NCBI GenBank assembly: GCA_002453475.1
Contig: DKGY01000101.1
Span: 217 to 5,610 of the forward strand
Direction of reading: 5' to 3'
Source: Clostridium sp. UBA6758
GTDB taxonomy: Bacteria > Bacillota > Clostridia > Clostridiales > Clostridiaceae
Length of the DNA: 5,394 nt
Positions 1 through 4,546 of the stretch are shown here, in pieces. The notes beneath the pieces are model-generated. The model did no database searches. It was not told the DNA's origin and saw nothing but the letters and a program-made list of their open reading frames with translations. Made by a program: the position numbers and the translations under genes. How positions within the stretch are numbered: position 1 is the stretch's first letter; each line of letters begins with the position of its first letter.

Positions 1-608
1 CGCAGTATTTAGATGAGATATCACCAGAAGCACAAAGAATAGGTGCTGTTAATACAATATCACTAGAAGATAATAAACTATATGGTTATAACACAGATTA
101 CTATGGCTTTGGATATATGTTAAAGGTACATAATGTTAATATACAAGACTCTGTAGCTGTAATTTTAGGAAATGGTGGGGCTACAAAGGCTGCTATGTGC
201 TATTTATTAGACAATGAAGTTAAAAAGATTTATATAGTAAGTAGGACTCCAGAAAAAATTAAGGGAATAAATCATGAAAAAGTTCAACTAATAAGCTATG
301 AACAGTTAAAAGAAATTAAGGGAGACATGATAATTAATGCAACTCCAGTGGGAATGTTTCCTAATGAAGATGCTACTCCTGTTAATGACACTATAATAAA
401 TAATTTTCAAACAGTTGTGGATATAGTATATAATCCATCAGAGACAAAGTTTTTATCAAAGGGAAGAGGATTAGGTAAAAAAGTTGTAGGGGGGTTATCT
501 ATGCTCATAGGGCAAGGCGTAAAAGCACAGGAAATATGGCAAAAGAATTTTATTGATGACCAAGTAATTAAGGATATATATGAAATTTTAAATAGAGAGT
601 TTAGCTAA
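1..608 (+). CDS. aroE: Shikimate dehydrogenase, 5'-truncated by the window edge
   Basis: AroE reduces 3-dehydroshikimate to shikimate with NADPH in the cytoplasm, the fourth step of the shikimate pathway. The reading frame is open from base 3, so the ATG at 117 is an internal methionine and not the start. About 201 residues are visible; full AroE proteins are about 270-285 residues, so roughly 60-80 N-terminal residues, including the catalytic lysine motif, lie outside the window. Visible signatures, in order: IGAVNT followed by LYGYNTDYYGF (the conserved NTD aspartate of the active site), the Rossmann glycine loop GNGGATKA (usually GAGGAxxA), SRTPEK where NADP-specific enzymes carry NRT-type residues, INATPVGM, DIVYNP, and the C-terminal GGLSMLIGQG segment followed by EIW. 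The gene is followed after 18 bases by aroQ, the preceding pathway enzyme, which suggests one operon. Nothing suggests a frameshift. Identification is firm; only the missing N-terminus is unseen. Confidence 0.95.
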   Translation, partial: QYLDEISPEAQRIGAVNTISLEDNKLYGYNTDYYGFGYMLKVHNVNIQDSVAVILGNGGATKAAMCYLLDNEVKKIYIVSRTPEKIKGINHEKVQLISYEQLKEIKGDMIINATPVGMFPNEDATPVNDTIINNFQTVVDIVYNPSETKFLSKGRGLGKKVVGGLSMLIGQGVKAQEIWQKNFIDDQVIKDIYEILNREFS

Positions 609-613
609 TTTTA

Positions 614-622
614 AGAGGTGAT
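614..622 (+). promoter_or_regulatory. Ribosome binding site that decides the aroQ start
   Basis: AGAGGTGAT matches the complement of the 16S rRNA 3' end at eight of nine positions. A GTG (618) and an ATG (621) lie inside this site and cannot be served by it. The ATG at 627 lies 4 bases past its end (8 past the AGAGG core), and is the best start. ATG 633 and ATG 636 are in frame but spaced too far. Confidence 0.75.
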
Positions 623-626
623 GGCT

Positions 627-1070
627 ATGAAAATGATGGTTATAAATGGACCTAATCTAAATTTTTTGGGCATAAGGGAAAAACATATATATGGATCAAA
701 AAGCTTTGAAGAGATTGAAACTTACATAAAGGAATACTCTGAATCATTCGGACATGATATAGATATGCTCCAAAGCAATATAGAGGGAGAAATTATTAAC
801 TTTATCCAAAGAGCATACTATGAAAAATATGATGGGATAATAATTAATCCAGGTGCATTCACCCATTATAGCTACGCAATCTATGATGCTATAAAAAGTG
901 TAAACATAGATACTGTGGAAGTTCACTTATCACAGATTTATGATAGGGAAAAGTTTAGACAAAAATCTGTTACAGCTCCAGCATGTATAGGCCAGATATG
1001 TGGATTTGGAGAATATGGATATATAATGGCCATGAATGCTCTAGAAAACAAAAAGAAGATTTCTAGCTAA
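627..1070 (+). CDS. aroQ: Type II 3-dehydroquinate dehydratase
   Basis: This enzyme removes water from 3-dehydroquinate to give 3-dehydroshikimate, the third step of the shikimate pathway, in the cytoplasm; the type II family forms dodecamers. The protein is 147 residues from the ATG at 627, which is the usual family length. All hallmark segments are visible: NGPNLNFLGIREKHIYG near the N-terminus, with the conserved active-site arginine and the catalytic tyrosine of the YG pair; QSNIEGEIINFIQ; the IIINPGAFTHYSYAIYDA block; VEVHLSQIYDREKFRQKS with the catalytic histidine; and a final GFGEYGYIMAMNAL helix. Its product is the substrate of the AroE encoded just upstream, so the two steps are genetically coupled. 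No key residue appears lost. Small family differences, such as IREKH in place of the commoner TREPE, are conservative. It is unrelated in sequence to the type I enzyme AroD. Confidence 0.96.
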   Translation: MKMMVINGPNLNFLGIREKHIYGSKSFEEIETYIKEYSESFGHDIDMLQSNIEGEIINFIQRAYYEKYDGIIINPGAFTHYSYAIYDAIKSVNIDTVEVHLSQIYDREKFRQKSVTAPACIGQICGFGEYGYIMAMNALENKKKISS

Positions 1071-1125
1071 AGTAGGTTATAATAATAAATTAAACATTTA
1101 TAAGACCTAGAAGGAAGGGAAACTT

Positions 1126-1404
1126 ATGGATGAGCTTAAGAATAGAATAATAGACGTATATGTAAGCCTTACTGAAAGTGGAGTTAGATTTTATTATGAG
1201 GATGATATTACCCCTTTTAGTGAAATAAAAGAATTGAATTATTTTAATGAAAGATACCTATGTTTTACAACTGAGGAAGAAAATAAAGTTAAAGTATCAT
1301 TAGAAGATTTTAGAATATATCATTCAAAAGAAAATATTAATCTTTATGATTGGGTTGAGATAAGAGAATTTGATAGACTTTTAGAAAAATTAAATGAGAT
1401 TTAG
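1126..1404 (+). CDS. Small acidic protein of unknown function
   Basis: I do not recognise this family. The 92-residue protein starts at an ATG with a good ribosome binding site (AGGAAGG at 1112-1118, 7 bases away). It is strongly acidic: by hand count 22 Asp/Glu against 12 Lys/Arg. It has no signal peptide or membrane segment and a single cysteine (Cys46). The pattern of short alternating hydrophobic stretches (VRFYY, YLCFTT, KVKVSLEDF) followed by a helix-like, charged C-terminus (about residues 78-92) suggests a small soluble alpha/beta protein. It lies 55 bases after aroQ and ahead of a terminator, so it is probably the last gene of the aro transcript. A TATAAT at 1078-1083 could give it its own promoter, but no good -35 lies upstream. 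A link to aromatic biosynthesis is not shown by the sequence. Confidence 0.8.
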   Translation: MDELKNRIIDVYVSLTESGVRFYYEDDITPFSEIKELNYFNERYLCFTTEEENKVKVSLEDFRIYHSKENINLYDWVEIREFDRLLEKLNEI

Positions 1405-1419
1405 TAGAATCTAATGAAA

Positions 1420-1464
1420 AATAAGCAACTAGGTAATTAACACCTTAGTTGTTTATTATTTTCT
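1420..1464 (+). terminator. Intrinsic terminator of the aro unit
   Basis: A 15-bp stem joins 1420-1434 to 1442-1457, with one bulged base and one G-U pair, around the 7-base loop AATTAAC. The stem is followed by ATTTTCT. It starts 15 bases after the stop of the small acidic protein, so it fits the end of the aroE-aroQ transcript. The lower stem is AT-only, so part of the T-run is shared with the stem. Confidence 0.8.
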
Positions 1465-1479
1465 AAAAAATTTGAGAAA

Positions 1480-1574
1480 TGTGGATAAAGTAAAGTAAAT
1501 TTTCAGAAAAAAGGTGTATAATCTAAGGCTTATCCACTTAGTGTTGATTATATTGTGGATAAAGTTGTGGAAAA
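1480..1574. promoter_or_regulatory. Cluster of DnaA-box-like sites
   Basis: Four 9-mers match the DnaA box TTATCCACA: 1480-1488 (TGTGGATAA, perfect, minus orientation), 1530-1538 (TTATCCACT, one mismatch, plus), 1554-1562 (TGTGGATAA, perfect, minus) and 1566-1574 (TGTGGAAAA, one mismatch, minus). The last two are tandem, 12 bases start to start; the second and third face each other as an inverted repeat. An AT-rich stretch follows. DnaA binds such clusters at origins and at secondary regulatory or titration sites in Firmicutes. No dnaA, dnaN or rpmH gene is seen nearby, so a secondary site is more likely than the chromosomal origin. Box identity is seen in the sequence; DnaA binding is inferred. 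Confidence 0.6.
1517..1522 (+). promoter_or_regulatory. Possible -10 element inside the DnaA-box cluster
   Basis: The sequence is a perfect TATAAT preceded by GGTG. No recognisable -35 lies 16-18 bases upstream (the bases there read like AGTAAA), so the promoter is weak evidence on its own. If active, transcription would begin near 1529, at the second DnaA-like box, and run to the hairpin ending at about 1704. Confidence 0.3.
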
Positions 1575-1650
1575 TGTTAATAATTACATTATTTTACAAA
1601 CAAATATCGAAGATTTATTTACAGTTATTATAAAGAATTAGTTAAAGTGA

Positions 1651-1710
1651 AAAAGCTTTCTAGTATTTAGTTGAAATTAGTACAATTAATACTAGGAAGT
1701 TTTTATTATG
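1651..1710 (+). terminator. Strong hairpin with T-rich end, terminator-like
   Basis: An uninterrupted 17-bp stem joins 1651-1667 to 1688-1704, with two G-U pairs and a 20-base loop. The 3' arm ends in five T residues and is followed by ATTAT. This fits an intrinsic terminator on the + strand, although the T-run is paired inside the stem. No protein gene ends just before it, since the previous one stops at 1404 and has its own terminator. It may therefore end a non-coding transcript, or protect the regulator gene from read-through. On the other strand the stem also ends in T residues, so it could work in both directions. Confidence 0.6.
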
Positions 1711-1716
1711 GGTATA

Positions 1717-1731
1717 TTTAGTATTACTAAA
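1717..1731. repeat. Perfect 15-base palindrome
   Basis: TTTAGTATTACTAAA is perfectly symmetrical about its central T. Each arm shares TTTAGTA with the 10-mer that recurs around the regulator promoter further downstream, so it may be another binding site for the same protein. It lies about 120 bases upstream of that promoter. Confidence 0.4.
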
Positions 1732-1821
1732 CATGAAGAATATTAATATAAACATATTTTCATAAACATGAGGTATATTCAAAGGTTCATTATGAAAAAA
1801 ATTTATAAAAATATAAAAAAA

Positions 1822-1906
1822 TTTAGTAAATCTATTGATTTATTAATAAAAAAAATATAGAATAATATTGTTTGTTTAGTAAATGTAAACTTAAGGTTTA
1901 GTAAAT
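1822..1906. promoter_or_regulatory. Three copies of TTTAGTAAAT, probable operator of the regulator gene
   Basis: Identical 10-mers lie at 1822-1831, 1875-1884 and 1897-1906. Their core TTTAGTAAA is symmetrical except for the central base. Start-to-start distances are 53 and 22 bases, close to five and two helical turns, so all three face the same side of the DNA. One copy sits just upstream of the predicted -35 and two sit just downstream of the predicted transcription start, a layout suited to repression. Autoregulation by the HTH-cupin protein encoded at 1928 is the natural inference but is not shown. Confidence 0.55.
1835..1863 (+). promoter_or_regulatory. Predicted promoter of the regulator gene
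   Basis: TTGATT (1835-1840) and TAGAAT (1858-1863) are separated by exactly 17 bases and match the housekeeping consensus at 4 of 6 and 5 of 6 positions. Transcription would start near 1870, giving a leader of about 58 bases before the GTG start at 1928. Because the region is AT-rich some chance matching is expected, but the spacing and the flanking repeats support it. Confidence 0.55.
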
Positions 1907-1927
1907 ACATAAAATTGAGGTGGAATC

Positions 1928-2467
1928 GTGCAAATTGGAGAGAAGATTAAAAGTCTTAGAATAGAAAAACAGTTAACACAAGAAGAACTTGCAAACAGAT
2001 GTGAATTATCCAAGGGGTTCATCTCGCAAATTGAGAATGATCTCACATCTCCATCTATTGCAACCCTTATGGACATTCTTCAGATACTAGGCACAAATTT
2101 AAATGAATTCTTTAGCGAGAAGATCAATGAAAGAGTTAAGTTTACAAATGACGATATGTTTGAGACTGAGGATGAAGAGTTGAAGTATAGATTAAAGTGG
2201 CTTGTACCTGATGCTCAAAAAAACCAGATGGAGCCTATAATGCTCACATTAGAACCAAATGGAAAATATAAAGAAGAAACTCCTCATGAGGGAGAGGAAT
2301 TTGGTCTTGTACTTCATGGTATTGTAAACTTACATTTAGGAGATAAAGTATATAAAATACGTAAGGGAGAAAGCTTCTACTTTAAGCCAAAGTCTAATCA
2401 CTACATTTCTAATACAGGAAAGACTGAGGCAACAGTAATATGGGTAAGTACGCCACCGTCATTTTAA
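1928..2467 (+). CDS. HTH (XRE-type)/cupin transcriptional regulator, PuuR-like
   Basis: This 179-residue cytoplasmic protein is a DNA-binding regulator. Residues about 5-62 form an XRE/Cro-type helix-turn-helix domain, with the two recognition helices in LTQEELANRCELSKGFISQI (17-36) and the common SPSIATL segment after it. Residues about 105-176 form a small C-terminal cupin barrel, seen in TPHEGEEFGLVLHG, the paired glycines of KIRKGESFYFKP and the NHYISNTG turn with His158. The cupin is the likely effector-binding part. This domain order and length are those of the E. coli putrescine regulator PuuR and relatives, and in clostridia such genes often precede potABCD. The start is GTG, chosen because GAGGTGG (1917-1923) is well placed and the protein then begins at the usual domain edge. 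It probably controls potABCD and itself, through the repeats upstream. It is separated from potA by 191 bases containing a folded element, so it may be transcribed with the transporter or apart from it. Confidence 0.92.
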   Translation: MQIGEKIKSLRIEKQLTQEELANRCELSKGFISQIENDLTSPSIATLMDILQILGTNLNEFFSEKINERVKFTNDDMFETEDEELKYRLKWLVPDAQKNQMEPIMLTLEPNGKYKEETPHEGEEFGLVLHGIVNLHLGDKVYKIRKGESFYFKPKSNHYISNTGKTEATVIWVSTPPSF

Positions 2468-2480
2468 ATAGACAGATTTA

Positions 2481-2601
2481 ATCCGATGACTACCCGCTCT
2501 AATACTCCCATATTCTTCAAAGTGGGAGTAAAGAGCGGCTACGTCCCTGGATAACGATTTCTAAGCTTCAGTGGGAGAAAAACTCCCTCTGAACCAAAGA
2601 A
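2481..2601 (+). other. Structured, GC-richer element between regulator and potA
   Basis: Two elaborate hairpins are visible. The first pairs CCGCTCT (2494-2500) with 2532-2538 and TACTCCCA (2503-2510) with 2523-2530, 15 pairs in all around a small internal loop. It is extended by GAC (2488-2490) with GTC (2543-2545) and ATCC (2481-2484) with GGAT (2549-2552). The second pairs TTCT (2559-2562) with 2598-2601, TTCAG (2567-2571) with 2589-2593 and GGGAG (2573-2577) with 2583-2587, closed by an A5 loop. GC is about 47% by hand count, well above its surroundings. No T-tract follows either hairpin, so it is not an ordinary terminator. It matches none of the common riboswitch consensus sequences I can recall. 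It may be a cis-acting leader for potABCD, or a small dispersed repeat, for example a remnant related to IS200/IS605-type ends. The fold is seen; the role is open. Confidence 0.6.
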
Positions 2602-2605
2602 CTCT

Positions 2606-2640
2606 GTTTATATTTACACGAAGAGTATAAGTAACATTAT
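2606..2640 (+). promoter_or_regulatory. Possible promoter and operator just before potA
   Basis: TTTACA (2613-2618, 5 of 6) and CATTAT (2635-2640, 4 of 6) lie 16 bases apart. GTTTATATTTAC at 2606-2617 overlaps the -35 and, on the other strand, reads GTAAATATAAAC, which differs at one position from GTAAATGTAAAC at 1879-1890 in the regulator's operator region. The implied transcription start, near 2647, would leave only about 12 bases before the potA start, which weakens the promoter case. Confidence 0.3.
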
Positions 2641-2648
2641 GTTTTAAA

Positions 2649-2655
2649 AGAGGTG
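2649..2655 (+). promoter_or_regulatory. Ribosome binding site that decides the potA start
   Basis: AGAGGTG is a strong site 3 bases before the ATG at 2659 (5 bases from its GG). An in-frame GTG at 2653 is part of this site and so is not the start. Confidence 0.7.
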
Positions 2656-2658
2656 TTT

Positions 2659-3708
2659 ATGTTGGTTGATAGTATAATTGAAATTAAAGGAATATCTAAA
2701 ACTTTTGAAGATAATAAGGTTTTAGACAATATAACTTTAGGAATTAAAAAGAATGAGTTTGTAACCTTACTTGGACCTAGCGGGTGTGGTAAGACTACTA
2801 CATTAAAAATTTTAGCAGGATTTGAAACTTGTGACGAAGGTGAAGTTATATTCGAAGATAAGAAAATCAATGACTTACCTCCATATGAAAGACAAATTAA
2901 TACAGTATTCCAAAAGTATGCACTATTTCCTCATATGAATGTATATGAAAATATAGCTTTTGGATTAAAAATTAAAAAACTTTCTAAAAGTGAAATTGAT
3001 AAAAAAGTAAGTGAAGTTTTGAAATTAGTAGATCTTAAAGGATTTGAAAAAAGAAAAATTGAATCTCTAAGTGGTGGTCAACAACAAAGAGTAGCTATAG
3101 CAAGAGCTATTGTTAATGAGCCAAAGGTATTACTACTTGATGAACCTTTAGGGGCTCTTGATTTAAAGCTTAGAAAAGAAATGCAAATAGAACTTAAAAG
3201 AATACAGAAGCAATTAGGTATAACCTTCGTATTTGTAACTCATGACCAAGAAGAGGCATTAACTATGTCTGATACTGTGGTGGTAATGAATAAGGGAGTA
3301 ATTCAGCAAATGGGTACTCCAGAAGATATATATAATGAGCCAGAGAATAAATTTGTAGCTAGATTTATAGGAGAAAGTAATATTACAGACGGGATAATGT
3401 TAGAAGACTTTAAGGTTAAATTCTGCGGACGTGTATTTGAATGTGTTGATAAAGGCTTTGAAAAAAATGAAGAGATAGATGTGGTAATAAGACCAGAGGA
3501 TATAAAGATAGTACATAGAGAAGAGGGAAATCTAAATGGGATAGTAAAGTCCTCTGTATTTAAGGGAGTTCACTATGAATTAGAAGTAGAGGAAGAAAAC
3601 ATGACATTTATTCTTCACAATACTAAGAATTTTGCTATAGGCACAAAAATAGGAATGGGTATCTATCCAGAAGATATTCATATAATGAAAAAATCAGGAG
3701 AAGCATAG
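2659..3708 (+). CDS. potA: Polyamine ABC transporter ATP-binding protein
   Basis: PotA hydrolyses ATP to drive spermidine/putrescine import, bound as a dimer to the cytoplasmic face of PotB-PotC. From the ATG at 2659 the protein has 349 residues, normal for the family. The ATPase motifs are complete: Walker A GPSGCGKT (39-46), Q-loop glutamine 85 in [13 protein letters not shown], signature LSGGQQQR (137-144), Walker B LLLDEP (158-163), D-loop ALD (166-168) and switch histidine 195 in VTHDQEEAL. After the nucleotide-binding domain (about 1-235) comes a C-terminal TOBE-type domain (about 265-349), with [10 protein letters not shown] and [10 protein letters not shown] typical of the PotA/MalK branch. 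It is followed after one base by potB. The same fold serves other importers (iron, thiamine, sulfate), but the PotA-like motifs together with the PotB/PotC neighbours and the PuuR-like regulator make polyamines the best assignment. Confidence 0.94.
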   Translation: MLVDSIIEIKGISKTFEDNKVLDNITLGIKKNEFVTLLGPSGCGKTTTLKILAGFETCDEGEVIFEDKKINDLPPYERQINTVFQKYALFPHMNVYENIAFGLKIKKLSKSEIDKKVSEVLKLVDLKGFEKRKIESLSGGQQQRVAIARAIVNEPKVLLLDEPLGALDLKLRKEMQIELKRIQKQLGITFVFVTHDQEEALTMSDTVVVMNKGVIQQMGTPEDIYNEPENKFVARFIGESNITDGIMLEDFKVKFCGRVFECVDKGFEKNEEIDVVIRPEDIKIVHREEGNLNGIVKSSVFKGVHYELEVEEENMTFILHNTKNFAIGTKIGMGIYPEDIHIMKKSGEA

Positions 3709-3709
3709 A

Positions 3710-4546
3710 ATGAAAAAGAAATCATATTTAGCTTATCCTTATGTATTATGGAGCTCTCTTTTTATAATAGTACCTCTTCTTCTAATTGTATTTTTTAGTT
3801 TTACAGAAAAGGTAGGCGGAAGCTACCAATTCTCTATGAATAATTTTAAAAGACTAATGGACCCTTTATATATAAATGTATTTATAAGATCTATTAGCTT
3901 AGCCTTACAATCAACAGTTTTATGCTTAGTAATGGGATATCCCATTGCTTATATGATATCAAGAAAACCAGAACATAAACGAGGAATACTTATAATGTTA
4001 TTTATTCTTCCAATGTGGATGAACTTCTTACTTAGAACCTATGCATGGCTTGCAATCCTTGGTAAGAATGGTTTATTTAATAACTTACTTAACAGCATTG
4101 GATTAAATTCAGTAGATATATTATATACAAATGGAGCAGTACTTCTTGGAATGGTGTATAACTTCCTTCCATTTATGGTGCTACCAATATATACATCCCT
4201 ATTAAAGATGGACCAAGATTTAGTTAATGCAGCTTATGATTTAGGAGCAGGAAAGATTACAGCTTTTGTGAAGATTATTTTCCCATTAAGTATACCAGGA
4301 GTTATCTCAGGAATAACTATGGTATTTATGCCAGCTGTGTCTACTTTTGTAATATCACAACTTCTAGGTGGTGGAAAGCATATGCTCATAGGTAACTTAA
4401 TAGAGCAGCAATTTACTTCCGTTGGAGATTGGAACTTTGGATCTGCGATATCTATCCTTATGATGATATTGATTTTATTGGCTATGGGATTAACCTCTAA
4501 GTTTTCAGATGGTGATGAAAAAGGAGGAGGGAGAGTATTATGGTAA
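3710..4546 (+). CDS. potB: Polyamine ABC transporter permease PotB
   Basis: PotB is one of the two membrane subunits that form the polyamine channel. The 278-residue protein has about six hydrophobic segments (roughly residues 8-31, 63-83, 92-110, 142-163, 195-218 and 245-264). Between the fourth and fifth lies the cytoplasmic EAA loop that docks onto PotA, seen as AAYDLGAGKITAFVKIIFPL (174-193). The segments PMWMNFLLRTYAW and MVYNFLPFMVLPIY are typical of PotB proteins. The ATG at 3710 has AGGAG (3696-3700) 9 bases upstream and follows the potA stop by one base, so translation is probably coupled. The final residues, including EKGGG, are encoded by the polypurine ribosome binding site of potC, so the C-terminal tail is shaped by that overlap. 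Related permeases of other substrates exist, but the cluster supports polyamine import. Confidence 0.93.
   Translation: MKKKSYLAYPYVLWSSLFIIVPLLLIVFFSFTEKVGGSYQFSMNNFKRLMDPLYINVFIRSISLALQSTVLCLVMGYPIAYMISRKPEHKRGILIMLFILPMWMNFLLRTYAWLAILGKNGLFNNLLNSIGLNSVDILYTNGAVLLGMVYNFLPFMVLPIYTSLLKMDQDLVNAAYDLGAGKITAFVKIIFPLSIPGVISGITMVFMPAVSTFVISQLLGGGKHMLIGNLIEQQFTSVGDWNFGSAISILMMILILLAMGLTSKFSDGDEKGGGRVLW
4521..4531 (+). promoter_or_regulatory. Ribosome binding site of potC inside potB
   Basis: AAGGAGGAGGG is a very strong site 8 bases before the potC ATG at 4540. It lies wholly within the potB coding region, where it encodes part of the KGGGR tail. Confidence 0.85.

Larger units (their letters stand above)
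1405..1927. other. Long intergenic region with several non-coding signals
   Basis: No convincing protein gene is present in these 523 bases. From left to right they hold the terminator of the aro unit (1420-1464), a DnaA-box-like cluster (1480-1574), a TATAAT (1517-1522), an AT-rich stretch (about 1575-1650), a strong hairpin with a T-rich end (1651-1710), a 15-base palindrome (1717-1731), and the promoter and repeated motif of the regulator gene (1822-1906). The two short ATG-started frames inside it (12 and 22 codons) look like chance products of AT-rich DNA. Confidence 0.8.

Noticed and set aside
618..626. Upstream GTG and ATG starts for aroQ, adding two or three residues.
   Set aside because: Both lie within the ribosome binding site; ATG 627 is correctly spaced and gives the usual N-terminus.
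744..926. Open frame on the minus strand inside aroQ, 60 codons.
   Set aside because: A shadow of the well-supported aroQ gene, with no ribosome binding site or recognisable motif. The same holds for minus-strand frames at 1891-2076, 2637-2870 and 4968-5165.
1480..1650. The DnaA-box cluster plus AT-rich DNA as the chromosomal or a plasmid replication origin.
   Set aside because: No dnaA, dnaN, rpmH, rep or partition gene is present, and the flanks are ordinary chromosomal aro and pot genes. A secondary DnaA site explains it with fewer assumptions.
1708..1746. A 12-codon frame (MGIFSITKHEEY) with AGGAAG 8 bases upstream.
   Set aside because: Too short to support, its ribosome binding site is buried in the 17-bp hairpin, and there is no downstream gene for it to act on as a leader peptide.
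1792..1860. A 22-codon frame encoding a lysine-rich, amphipathic-looking peptide (MKKIYKNIKKFSKS...), with AAAGG 6 bases upstream.
   Set aside because: The DNA is almost pure A/T, so Lys, Ile and Asn codons arise by default. The ribosome binding site is weak, and the frame runs through the first repeat and the -35 of the regulator promoter and ends in its -10.
2494..2538. The first hairpin of the 2481-2601 element as an intrinsic terminator of the regulator gene.
   Set aside because: The stem is strong enough, but it is followed by CTACGTCCC rather than a T-tract, and a second folded domain follows directly.
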